Source: Streptosporangium roseum DSM 43021 (GTDB taxonomy: Bacteria; Actinomycetota; Actinomycetes; Streptosporangiales; Streptosporangiaceae). From it: 64,000 nucleotides of DNA. The stretch covers positions 4,836,001-4,900,000 of the forward strand of contig NC_013595.1 in NCBI RefSeq assembly GCF_000024865.1. The letters run 5' to 3'. The stretch's first letter is position 1; each line of letters opens with the position of its first letter. The notes under the pieces are model-generated. The model ran no database searches. It saw only the letters and a list, made by a program, of their open reading frames with translations, and was not told where the DNA came from. The translations under genes were made by a program, and so were the position numbers. This document shows positions 26,041 through 36,212 of the stretch, one piece after another.

Positions 26041-26568
26041 TCAGTCCGAATCCCGCCAGCGCGGAGCGAAGTCGGGTTCCTCTGGGCTCGCGAAATGAAA
26101 CGGGATACCGAACCGTTCTGCCAGCCTTTGCCCGATGGTGCTGGCTTCCTGAGCCTCTGGCCACGGAGGGACCTCGCCGTTGAATAGACGGAGGTCGGTC
26201 CCATGCTGAATGATCGCGAGGCGATGCTCGGCCCTCGGCTCAATCGTGACGGCCAGAAGGTGGACCATCCATCCTTCGCTATCGCCGTCCCATAGAGCTT
26301 CAATTGCTGCTGGTGTGTGGGGCAGAGCCCGGACCTTGGCCATGAGTTCGTCGAGATCCAACGGGGCGGTTGGTGAGCGGGTGAACCGCTGTCCGAGGTC
26401 TTTGAAGCGCTCGGCGACCAGATCCATGCACTCGTAGAGCCCCGGCCGCGGCTCCTCCAGGACTTCCCGGATCACCTTGACGGCCTGGAGTTTGTTGCCG
26501 TTCGTCACGAGACCATCGACCTGGGCGCGCACCTGTGCGGGCAAGTCCTCCCAAAGCGGATTGTTCAT
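26041..26568 (-). CDS. Hypothetical protein with L7/L12-C-terminal-like motif
   Basis: 175-residue cytoplasmic protein. Residues 18-50 (NGNKLQAVKVIREVLEEPRP, then GLYECMDLVAERF) resemble the helical pattern of the ribosomal protein L7/L12 C-terminal domain, which recurs in unrelated actinobacterial proteins. The second half (EGWMVHLLAVTIEPRAEHRL and the C-terminal SIGQRLAERFGIPFHF-like part) has no recognised relatives. ATG 26568 preferred over an upstream extension rich in Arg/Cys. No operon context. Confidence 0.6.
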   Translation of the reverse strand: MNNPLWEDLPAQVRAQVDGLVTNGNKLQAVKVIREVLEEPRPGLYECMDLVAERFKDLGQRFTRSPTAPLDLDELMAKVRALPHTPAAIEALWDGDSEGWMVHLLAVTIEPRAEHRLAIIQHGTDLRLFNGEVPPWPEAQEASTIGQRLAERFGIPFHFASPEEPDFAPRWRDSD

Positions 26569-26737
26569 GCCTGTATTCAACCGGCACACACCGAGGACGG
26601 GCCGTGCCGACGTCCGAGCGTGGCGCGGGCACACCCATCTGATCGCTTGGCCGTAGAGCAGGGCCAACTATCGGTCACAGGGGCCATCTATCGATCACAG
26701 GCACACCTTCAAGGAGGCCGGTGCGGCTGCTCAGCGG

Positions 26738-27970
26738 CTACTGCCAGGTCATGACCAGTTGGGTGTGCCGCTTGCGGAAGATCCGGCCGACCGCCGGGGC
26801 AGGCGGGAGGGCATCGGCGGGGTAGAGGGTGAACGTCGGAGCGGCGTGGGTCCGCCAGTCGAGGTCCCACACCTGAACGTGATCATGGAGGTGGCGGGCG
26901 AGTTCGGCGCCAGCGGGCCCGTATCCGCAGACACCGAACTCCCACCGGTGCTCCGTCGCCTCCTGCGCCCGGGGCAGTTCGCGGATCGCGAGGTAGGCGA
27001 AGCTGTCGGCGGTGATAAGCACAGGGCAGTACCAGCCCATCGCCACCTTGACCATGCCGCAGTCGCGGTCTGGGTCCTGCCAGATCATGCCGAACCGATC
27101 ATCTGTGGTCGCGATCCACAGGTGCATCGAGTCGAACGGCTCACCCCGGCCGACCGTGACGCCGGTCCACAGCTCGGTACGGTCGCCGGTCAAGGCCTGG
27201 TCGAGCACGGCGACGTCAAGGATGGGGCCCTCTTCCAGTGTCAACCTCACCGCGCCATCGGCCAGGACCGCCTCTTGATCCGGGAGCGTCCCGGCTCCCT
27301 GCGCCGCAACGAATCCGCACACGGTGGGGTCCAGGCCGACGAAGCGGTCACCGTCCCGGACGAAGGTGAACGACCGGCTGATCGTGGAGAACCGCAGCGG
27401 CACCACCATCCGGCCGGCTGGGGCCAGCAGAGACCCCCACGGGATGTCCCAGACGCCGACAGTGACGATGATGGCGTCAAAGCCGCCCTCGGGCACGTGC
27501 TCGGCGGCGGCATGCTCGGCATCGCCCAGCACGACCCGCACGTGCGAGTAGCCGGTCTCAGCCAGGAAGCGCTCCGCCCGCTCGGTAACGAACGGGTCGA
27601 TGTCGATGGTGGTCACCGAGCCGGAGGGGCCAACGATCTCAGCGATGAGCGCGGCGTTGTAGCCGCCGGACCCAACCTCGAGAACTTTCGCGCCGGGGGT
27701 GAGCTGCGCGGTTTCGAGCATCTCGGCCTGGAGCCAGGGCGCGCTGATCGAACTCGTCGCCCTGCCGTCCGGGCCGCGCTTGGTGACGACCACGTCCGGG
27801 ACGGAGTAGACGGCCTCCAGCGGCGCCTCGGGCGCGAACCTCTCACGCGGTACCGCGGCGAAGGCCGCTTCGACCTGCGGGGAGCGGATCGAGCCCCATT
27901 CCTTGAGCGTGGCGACCATGACGGCGCGCAGCAGGTCAGGGGTGGCGGAAGACAGGGGGCCGGTGGTCAC
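26738..27970 (-). CDS. FxLD-system type methyltransferase (PCMT-like)
   Basis: 410-residue methyltransferase of the protein-isoaspartate-methyltransferase fold. N-terminal helical region (LLRAVMVATLKEWGSIRSPQ, then VEAAFAAVPRERFAPEAPLE), TKRGPDGRATSSISAPWLQA, then motif I VLEVGSGGYNAALIAEIVG and VTTIDIDPFVTERAERFLAE. A long C-terminal region follows that ends QLVMTWQ. This architecture is that of methyltransferases annotated with FxLD lanthipeptide clusters. No lanthionine synthetase, dehydratase or precursor is visible nearby, so it is an orphan here; its substrate may be encoded elsewhere. Confidence 0.8.
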   Translation of the reverse strand: MTTGPLSSATPDLLRAVMVATLKEWGSIRSPQVEAAFAAVPRERFAPEAPLEAVYSVPDVVVTKRGPDGRATSSISAPWLQAEMLETAQLTPGAKVLEVGSGGYNAALIAEIVGPSGSVTTIDIDPFVTERAERFLAETGYSHVRVVLGDAEHAAAEHVPEGGFDAIIVTVGVWDIPWGSLLAPAGRMVVPLRFSTISRSFTFVRDGDRFVGLDPTVCGFVAAQGAGTLPDQEAVLADGAVRLTLEEGPILDVAVLDQALTGDRTELWTGVTVGRGEPFDSMHLWIATTDDRFGMIWQDPDRDCGMVKVAMGWYCPVLITADSFAYLAIRELPRAQEATEHRWEFGVCGYGPAGAELARHLHDHVQVWDLDWRTHAAPTFTLYPADALPPAPAVGRIFRKRHTQLVMTWQ

Positions 27971-28171
27971 CGGCCGACTGTAGCCCTTGCGTGCGACGGT
28001 TTTCGGGGAATCGAACGACCACGGAGAGTCTGGTCCGGGTCGGCCGGAGTCGGCCAGGAATTGGGTTCGATGCTCAGCGGGCGATGTTGGTCAGAGACCC
28101 TTCCAAGGTTCGCCCTGAAAGATCCTTCGCCGAGGCTCTGACCAGCATTTCCGTCGCTTTTACGGCGATTG

Positions 28172-29308
28172 CTACCGGGACCCCTGAACGGGGGCCTCGT
28201 TCTCGCCGAACATGATGACCTGCCGGACGGCCTTCCCATCGGCGAGCTGGTCCATCGCCTCGTTCACGGCAGAGAGCCCGATCCTTGCCGACACCAGCGC
28301 GTCGACCGGCAGCCTTCCTTCGCGCCACATCTGGGCGAAGACGGGGATGTCACGGGCGGGAACCGCTGAACCGAGGTAGCTTCCGATGATGGCTCGTCCC
28401 TCCGCCACGAGCCCGAGCGGCGAGATCGATGATCGGGCGTGAGGCGCTGGAAGCCCCACGGTGACGGTGCGGCCACCGGGGGCGGTCGCGGCGACCGCGC
28501 TCTCGAAAGCGCGGGCGTTCCCGGCCGCTTCGATGACGACCGCCGCCTTGATCTTGAGCTCGGCGATCTCGGCGGGGCTGTAGGTCGCGTGGGCGCCCAG
28601 CTTCCGCGCGGTGTCGAGCTTGTCCGGATTGCCGTCGACGCCGATGACCGTGACGCCGTCCAGGGCAAGGGCGGTGATCAGCGCGGCCATGCCGACGCCG
28701 CCGAGCCCGACGACCATCACCGTCTGGCCGGGGGCGGGTTCGCCGACGTTGATGACCGCGCCGCCGCCGGTGAGCACGGCGCAGCCGAGAACTGCGGCGA
28801 CCTCAGGAGGGACATCGTCGCCCACCGGGACGACCGAGTGCCGGTCCACGACCGCGTGGGTGGCGAAGGCCGAGACCCCGAGGTGGTGCAGGACCCTGGC
28901 GCCATCGCGGTGCAGGCGGATGCCACCGGTCAGCAACGTTCCCTCGTTGTTGGCCGCGCTCCCACGGACACAGGGCATCACACCGTCGGTGGCGCAGCCC
29001 TCGCACGCGCCGCAGCGGGGCAGGAAGGCCATGACGACCCGTTGGCCGACTGCGATGTCATCGACGCCGACGCCGACCTGCTCCACCACACCGGCCGCCT
29101 CGTGTCCCAGGAGCATGGGTACGGGCCGCACCCTGTTCCCATCGACGACCGACAGATCGGAGTGGCACACACCGGCTGCCTCGACCCTGATGAGGAGCTC
29201 GTCGGGGCCGGGCGGGTCCAGTTCGAGCTCGCAGATCGACAGCGGACGGGACTCGGCGTACGGGCGTGCCCGGCCGATCTCCTCGAGGACGGCTCCGCGG
29301 ATTCTCAT
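28172..29308 (-). CDS. Zinc-dependent alcohol dehydrogenase (class III-like MDR)
   Basis: 378-residue medium-chain dehydrogenase. Catalytic zinc site: Cys in GVCHSDLS and His in LGHEAAGVVE; structural zinc cysteines in RCGACEGCATDGVMPC. Rossmann motif GLGGVGMAALI with the acidic residue in VIGVDGNPDKL indicates NAD. The length and NEGTLLTGGIRL segment are those of the Rxyl_3153/aryl-alcohol type. ATG at 29308 has GGAGAGG upstream. Alcohol substrate unknown. Monocistronic. Confidence 0.9.
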   Translation of the reverse strand: MRIRGAVLEEIGRARPYAESRPLSICELELDPPGPDELLIRVEAAGVCHSDLSVVDGNRVRPVPMLLGHEAAGVVEQVGVGVDDIAVGQRVVMAFLPRCGACEGCATDGVMPCVRGSAANNEGTLLTGGIRLHRDGARVLHHLGVSAFATHAVVDRHSVVPVGDDVPPEVAAVLGCAVLTGGGAVINVGEPAPGQTVMVVGLGGVGMAALITALALDGVTVIGVDGNPDKLDTARKLGAHATYSPAEIAELKIKAAVVIEAAGNARAFESAVAATAPGGRTVTVGLPAPHARSSISPLGLVAEGRAIIGSYLGSAVPARDIPVFAQMWREGRLPVDALVSARIGLSAVNEAMDQLADGKAVRQVIMFGENEAPVQGSR

Positions 29309-29461
29309 CACATCACCTCTCCAGACACTTCCATGGTTGTCTTCGTAACCGGTCCGTCGGGCGGGTAACGGTACGGCCGGAGCCGCCGGCCGGACGCCGG
29401 GCGACTCCTGGCAATGGCGGCCGCCCTCTGCACACGAGGCAGCGCCAGGCCGATCCCCCTC

Positions 29462-30607
29462 TCACGCCGTGGCGGCCCGGTGATTGGCGAGCAGGACACC
29501 GGCGCCGCCGAGGACGAGCCCGGTGATGGCGAGCGGATGCAGCGACTGGCCGACCAGGAGCCAGGCCAGCACCGCCGTCACCGAGGGGGTCAGGAAGAAC
29601 ACCGTGCTCACCCGGCTGGCGGAGAAGCGGAGCAGCATCCTGTTGAGCAGGATGAACGCCGCGATGGAGTTGACCAGCACCATCCAGGCCACGGACGCGC
29701 CGAACGCCGCCCAGTCCGACACCCGCGGGGTCTCGATCGCCACGCAGACCAGCCCGACCGCGGGGGCGCTGACGAGAAGCTGCACCGCGGTTCCGGTGCG
29801 CACGTCCATGTAGGGGACGAACCGCTTCTGGTAGAGGGTGCCGGCGCTCAACCCGAGCAACCCGGCCAGGCACAGCACCACGCCCCAGATGGACAGGCTC
29901 ACCCGGTCGGCCACCGCGAGGACGACTCCGGCCGCACCGAGGGCGAAGCCGAGCGCCTGCCGCCGGGTGACCGTCTCGCCGAGCAGGCGCATGGCCAGCA
30001 CGATGACGACGGGGCTGAGCCCCTGGACGAGGGAGACGACCGCGGCGGGAAAGCCCATGCCGAGCGCGGTGTAGAAGCTGCCGAACTGCACGGCCTGCAT
30101 CAGTAGACCGGCGACGGCGATGTGCGCCGCGGCCCGGCCGCGCGGCCAGGGCGCGCGGGTGATCAGGGCGTAGCCGGCGAGCAGCACCCCGGCCAGGGCG
30201 AAGCGCGCGAACATCAGCAGCAGCGGGGGAGCGGCCGCGACCCCCGGAATGCCGGCGATGAAGGCACTGCTCCAGAGCACGACGAACACGGCGGGCGTGA
30301 CCGCCATCAGCCGCGAGCCACCGCCTGGACGCTCTTTCGCGCCGCCGGACCTCCTGCCCGCCCGGCCGCGCTCCCTCGCGCCGGCGTTGCCCTGCCCTGT
30401 CCTGTCTGTGCCGCCAGATGTCCTTTCATCTGTGCTGCTGGGGGCGCTCCCGGCTGTGCCGCCGGGCATCTTTCCGGCTGTCCCGTTGGGCGGACCTTCG
30501 GCCGTGCCGACCGGCGGCGTGCGAGGTGTCGCCGCCGGCGGCCCGGACGGCGCGCCGGATGGCGGCCCGGGTGGGAGTCCGGACAGGTCCGGGGTGACCG
30601 GCGTCAA
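29462..30607 (-). CDS. EamA/DMT-superfamily transporter
   Basis: 381-residue permease: ten hydrophobic segments in two EamA repeats, e.g. PAVFVVLWSSAFIAGI with the Trp-Ser-Ser-Ala-Phe motif typical of RhaT/EamA exporters and VSLVQGLSPVVIVLAM. Start is uncertain: a TTG at 30607 with GGAAGGA upstream was chosen. It gives an unusual 100-residue Pro/Gly/Thr-rich, low-complexity N-terminal tail before the first helix; a start closer to the first helix would need an internal GTG. Lies 128 bases after glpP and may be the last gene of that operon. Substrate unknown. Confidence 0.75.
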   Translation of the reverse strand: MTPVTPDLSGLPPGPPSGAPSGPPAATPRTPPVGTAEGPPNGTAGKMPGGTAGSAPSSTDERTSGGTDRTGQGNAGARERGRAGRRSGGAKERPGGGSRLMAVTPAVFVVLWSSAFIAGIPGVAAAPPLLLMFARFALAGVLLAGYALITRAPWPRGRAAAHIAVAGLLMQAVQFGSFYTALGMGFPAAVVSLVQGLSPVVIVLAMRLLGETVTRRQALGFALGAAGVVLAVADRVSLSIWGVVLCLAGLLGLSAGTLYQKRFVPYMDVRTGTAVQLLVSAPAVGLVCVAIETPRVSDWAAFGASVAWMVLVNSIAAFILLNRMLLRFSASRVSTVFFLTPSVTAVLAWLLVGQSLHPLAITGLVLGGAGVLLANHRAATA

Positions 30608-30735
30608 CGAGTCGTCCTTCCGTGAGACCCACCCGTGAGGACACACGCGGCGGCTGAGGGTTGGCCGGCGCCTGACCCGCACGCGCGTAGGAGCGGACGG
30701 CGGGACAGTGCGGCGGCGGGACGGCGGGAGGTGGT

Positions 30736-31347
30736 TCAGGAGGCGCGCAGGGCCGACCGGCGCAGCTCCCACAGGGCCTTGTCCGAGGTGCAGACCCCGG
30801 CCGCGCCGTGGCGGAGTGCCTCGACCACGTCTGCCTCACCTTGGACGAACCCGGCGGCCAGGTACGGCACCCCGAGGTCCCTGGCCTGCTGCGCCACGTA
30901 GCGCAGCATGACCGCGGGCATGAGCTGGACCAGGTCAGGGCGGGATCGGGAGATGGCCTGGATGCTGCGGTGCAGGTTGGAACGGTCGGTCACGAACACC
31001 TTCTGCATGGCCAGCAGGCCCAGGCTGCCGGCCCGTTCGATGATCGCCGCTCGGGTGGAGCAGATCCCGATCGCCCCGATCCCTTTGAGGTAGGTCAGGG
31101 CGCCGGGGTCGTGCCCCAGACCGGGGGTCGAGTCCATGTTGACGAACACGATCTTGCCTGCGGCGAGGGTCCGCTGGACGGTCGCCTCCAGATCGCCGAG
31201 CGGGACCGAGGCGAGGATGCCGAGCGGAGTCGAGGTGGTGGTGAACCGGTCCGCCATCTCCACGCCGACCAGCGACGCCATCACAGGGTGTTCCGCGAGC
31301 GAGGCCAGCAGGCGCCGGTCAACGGGACGTTTCGGACGAGGGTTCAC
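30736..31347 (-). CDS. glpP: GlpP-family glycerol-3-phosphate-responsive antiterminator
   Basis: 203-residue TIM-barrel RNA-binding antiterminator family. Diagnostic segments: GAIGICSTRAAIIERA, VFVTDRSNLHRSI, DLVQLMPAVM, GVPYLAAGFV and GAAGVCTSDKALWEL. In Bacillus, GlpP with glycerol-3-phosphate lets RNA polymerase pass a terminator hairpin in glp leaders. Here it is the last clear gene of the glp operon and a matching leader terminator precedes the operon, so autogenous control is likely. GTG start; 16 bases after the FAD oxidase stop. Confidence 0.85.
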   Translation of the reverse strand: MNPRPKRPVDRRLLASLAEHPVMASLVGVEMADRFTTTSTPLGILASVPLGDLEATVQRTLAAGKIVFVNMDSTPGLGHDPGALTYLKGIGAIGICSTRAAIIERAGSLGLLAMQKVFVTDRSNLHRSIQAISRSRPDLVQLMPAVMLRYVAQQARDLGVPYLAAGFVQGEADVVEALRHGAAGVCTSDKALWELRRSALRAS

Positions 31348-31363
31348 CGGTCCACCTTATGTG

Positions 31364-32922
<1,559 letters not shown>

Positions 32923-32926
<4 letters not shown>

Positions 32927-34596
32927 GTAAGTGCCTCCATCAGTACGGTCTTCTCGCGGTCGATGCCGGAGAGGTAGTCGTCGACCTGCCGGGCGACCTC
33001 GTCGTCGGACAGCCCGAGCTCCCTCTGGAGCAGCCGGCCGACCTCCGGGGCCGCCTTGACCGACAGGTCACGGGCGAACACCCGCATGCGGGTACGGCGC
33101 GACAGCACGTCGTCGACGGTCCGCGCCAGCTCGCACCTGGCCGCGTAGACCACCTCGGCCCGCAGGTGCGCGGTGCCCTCGACGATCGGCTCGGCCAGGG
33201 AAGGGTCCTCGCTGAGGAGATCGGTGACGAAGCGGGCCTCGGTTCCGTATCGCTGTCCCAGGTGGGAGCCGAGCCCTCCGGTGGCCGAGGTGGCCTCCGC
33301 GTCGTAGCCGGCGCCTCCCAGCAGGGGCAGGCGTGCCGTACGGCATCGGGCCCTGCGGCCGAGCACCTTCAGGGCCGCGTCGACCACGAGCTCGCCCATG
33401 TGACGGCTGGTGGTGAGCTTTCCGCCGGTGACGGTGACGAGCCCGTGCGCGTCGGTCGAGATGCGATGGTCGCGGCTCATGTCGAGCGTGGCCCCCTCCT
33501 TGCCGCCGACCAGGGGGCGGAGCCCGGCGATCGAGCCGACCACGTCCTCGGGGGCGAGGCCGGCGTCGAAGGCGGTGTTGGCCCCGTCGAGGAGGTACTG
33601 CATCTCCTCCCTGGTGCACAGCACATGCTCCAGGGAGCCGTCGTAGTCGGTGTCGGTCGTCCCGACCACGACCACGTCTCCCCAGCGGGTGCAGGTCGCG
33701 CGGCGGGCACGGCCGGGGATGGGCACGGTCACGGTGCCGTCGATGGGCAGCCGGGTCCACGGCACCACGATGTGCACCCCCTTGGCGGGACGGATCCGCG
33801 GCCGGTGGCCAGGGTCCGACAGGGCGTCGAGCGTGTCCGACCAGACCCCGGTGGCGTTGATCACGACGCCCGCCCGCACGTCGATCTCCCTGCCGTCGAC
33901 CTCGACGGTTGCGCCGCGCACCCTGCCGCCCTCGCGGACGAGGCCACGGCAGGCGGCGCCGTTGAGCACGGTCGCCCCGAAGTGCGCCGCGGTACGCGCG
34001 ATCGTCAGGGTCAGGCGCGCGTCGTCGGTACGGCTGTCGTAGTAGAGCAGCCCGCCCTTGAGCTGTTCGGCGCGCAGCCGCGGGGCGCGGGCGAGGACCT
34101 CGGGCACGCTGAGCCGCTGGTGCAGCCTGCCGATGCGCCACCCTCCCGCGAGGTCGTACGTCCACAGCAGGCCCTCGAAGGCCTTGGCGATGCGCGCGTC
34201 GAAGACGCCGTCCTGGGCGAGCACGGGGAAGACGAACGGCAGTCGCTGCACCAGGTGCGGCGCGTTGCGACGGAAGCGCTGGCGCTCCAGCAGCGAACGC
34301 CGCACCAGCGGCAGGTTCCCCTGCTCGATGTACCGCAGGCCGCCGTGCACCATCTTCGACGACTTGGACGACGTGCCCGACGCGAAGTCGTCTCGTTCCA
34401 CGAGCGCCACCGTCAGGCCGCGGGTGACGGCGTCCAGCGCGGTGTAGCAGCCGGTGACGCCGCCGCCGACGACGAGCACGTCCACGGGCCGGGAGGCGAG
34501 CCGTTCGATCTGCTCCCGGCGGTCGAGTGCGAGCGCGGTACGGCGGATGGCGCTCTTCGTCTCTGACCTCGCCATTCGTTCGGGAAGCCGGATCAC
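32923..34596 (-). CDS. glpD: Glycerol-3-phosphate dehydrogenase/oxidase
   Basis: 557-residue flavoenzyme oxidising glycerol-3-phosphate to dihydroxyacetone phosphate at the membrane. FAD-binding motif VVGGGVTG at 42-49, then ERDDFASGTSSKSSKMVHGG and RYIEQGNL, the family signature; further INATGVWSDTLD and VTGGKLTTSRHMGELVVDA, and a DAO C-terminal domain. GTG start overlaps the glpK stop by 4 bases (GTGA); an ATG seven codons later is possible. Confidence 0.94.
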
Positions 34597-36173
34597 GACG
34601 TTGATTCCTCCTGTGCATCGGGTCCGGGACCGGGGGAGCCCGGTCCCGGTGGCCGGGCGCCGGGCCCGGCCGTGATGATGTGGCGAGCCAGCAGGTCGCG
34701 CCACGCGGCGCGGGCCTCCAGGCGCTCGGCCTCGGAAAGGGTGGGTTCGAAGAGGGGGGCCGCTTGGAGCCCGGCGACGGCCGCCGAGATGCTCGGCCAC
34801 AGCCCGGCCCGTACGCCGCCGAGGTAGGCGGTGCCGCGGAGGCTGGCGGTCTCGTGGTCGCGGGCACGCCGTACCGGCCGGCCGATCAGATCCGCCTGGC
34901 CGGACATCAACACGTCGCTGCCGGCGAGCCCGCCTCCGCAGAACAGGTCGGTGACCGGCCTGCCCATGACCTCCTCCACGCCTTCCAGCAGGTCGCACAC
35001 CGAGTGCGCGAAGCCGTTGAGGATGCCGCGGGCCAGCTCCGCCCGGGTCGTGGACAGGCTGAGCCCGGTGAGGATCCCCGTGGCCTCCGGTGACCAGACC
35101 GGTGTCCGCAGCCCCGCCAGCGCGGGCAGGAACATCACCCGGGTCGGCCCGGTGTGCTCGCGGGCGAGTTCGGACAGCTGGGCCGGCGAGTCGAACAGCT
35201 TGATCTCCTCGCACAGCCGCCGCATTGCCGACCCGGTCGTCGAGGCGTAGCCCTCCAAGCTGAACACGGGTGTGCCCTGCGACCGCCAGCCGACGAGAGT
35301 GAGCACCCCCGGCACCTGGCGGCGGTGAACGGGCGGCCGGTCGCCCGCGACGGCGTCGAGGAACGTGCCGGTCCCGTGGACGGTCGTGGCCTGGCCTGGC
35401 CGGTGAGCGCCGAGCGCGATCATCGCCGCGTGCTGGTCGCCCATGACGGACAGGATGGGCAGCCGCACGCCGAGAACGGACGGGTCGGTGGCGCCGAAGT
35501 CGCCGTCGTCGTCGACGATCTCCGGCAGCACGTCGCGCGGGCAGCCGAGGAACTCGACCCACGGCTCGTGCCAGTCGCCCGTCCGTAGATCGTAGGCGCC
35601 CGCGGCCACGGCGTTCGTGGCCGACATGACGTGGCGTGCACCCCCGGTGAGCTTCCAGACCAGCCAGGTGTCGACCGAGCCGAAGGCCAGCCTGCCCTCG
35701 CCGTGGGCCCGGCGGACGGCCGCGTTACCGGCGATCTCCTCCGCCGCCCACAGCAGCGGCGCCCGGGAGCCGACCGGCCGGCCGGTGTGCTCGGCCAGGC
35801 GCGCGTCCCATTCCGGCTCCCACTCTCGCAGCCGGGCGGCGTACCGGCGGTCCTGCCACACCACGGCCTGGCTCAGCGGGGAGCCGGTCACCGTGTCCCA
35901 CAGCAGCACCGTGGCGCGCTGGGTGGAGATCGACACTCCGGTGATCTCCACCCGGTGCGCGGCCGCCCAGTCCAGCGCCTCACGGCAGACCTTGACGGTG
36001 TTCGCCCAGATCTCCGTCGCGTCCTGCTCGACCCGTAGATGGTCGGGCGAGCGGACCGAGAGGGGCAGGTACGCGGGTGGGGCGGCGCCGCCGTCGTCGA
36101 GGACGGCGGCGGCCCGGGTGCCCGTGGTGCCCTCATCGATGCTCAGTACGCCTCGGCGGCGTTCCCTTGTCAT
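34593..36173 (-). CDS. glpK: Glycerol kinase (FGGY family)
   Basis: 526-residue sugar-kinase-fold enzyme phosphorylating glycerol to glycerol-3-phosphate. N-terminal phosphate loop SIDEGTTGTRAAAV at about 11-24, SISTQRATVLLWD, VWQDRRYA, and the family signature region GDQHAAMIALGAHRPGQATTV split by the active-site Asp. The C-terminal half has VTDLFCGGGLAGSDVLMSGQ. ATG 36173 has AAGGACC upstream; an earlier ATG six codons before is possible. It is somewhat divergent from classical GlpK, so a related polyol is conceivable, but the operon favours glycerol. Confidence 0.9.
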   Translation of the reverse strand: MTRERRRGVLSIDEGTTGTRAAAVLDDGGAAPPAYLPLSVRSPDHLRVEQDATEIWANTVKVCREALDWAAAHRVEITGVSISTQRATVLLWDTVTGSPLSQAVVWQDRRYAARLREWEPEWDARLAEHTGRPVGSRAPLLWAAEEIAGNAAVRRAHGEGRLAFGSVDTWLVWKLTGGARHVMSATNAVAAGAYDLRTGDWHEPWVEFLGCPRDVLPEIVDDDGDFGATDPSVLGVRLPILSVMGDQHAAMIALGAHRPGQATTVHGTGTFLDAVAGDRPPVHRRQVPGVLTLVGWRSQGTPVFSLEGYASTTGSAMRRLCEEIKLFDSPAQLSELAREHTGPTRVMFLPALAGLRTPVWSPEATGILTGLSLSTTRAELARGILNGFAHSVCDLLEGVEEVMGRPVTDLFCGGGLAGSDVLMSGQADLIGRPVRRARDHETASLRGTAYLGGVRAGLWPSISAAVAGLQAAPLFEPTLSEAERLEARAAWRDLLARHIITAGPGARPPGPGSPGPGPDAQEESTS

Positions 36174-36212
36174 CCGTGAAGGTCCTTTCATCGTGTCCGA
36201 ACCGGCCACCGT

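Noticed and set aside
27971..28171. FxLD precursor peptide next to the orphan methyltransferase
   Set aside because: Searched both strands for a short frame ending in an FxLD-type motif; only a basic tail ending RTLEGSLTNIAR was found, without the motif or a ribosome site.
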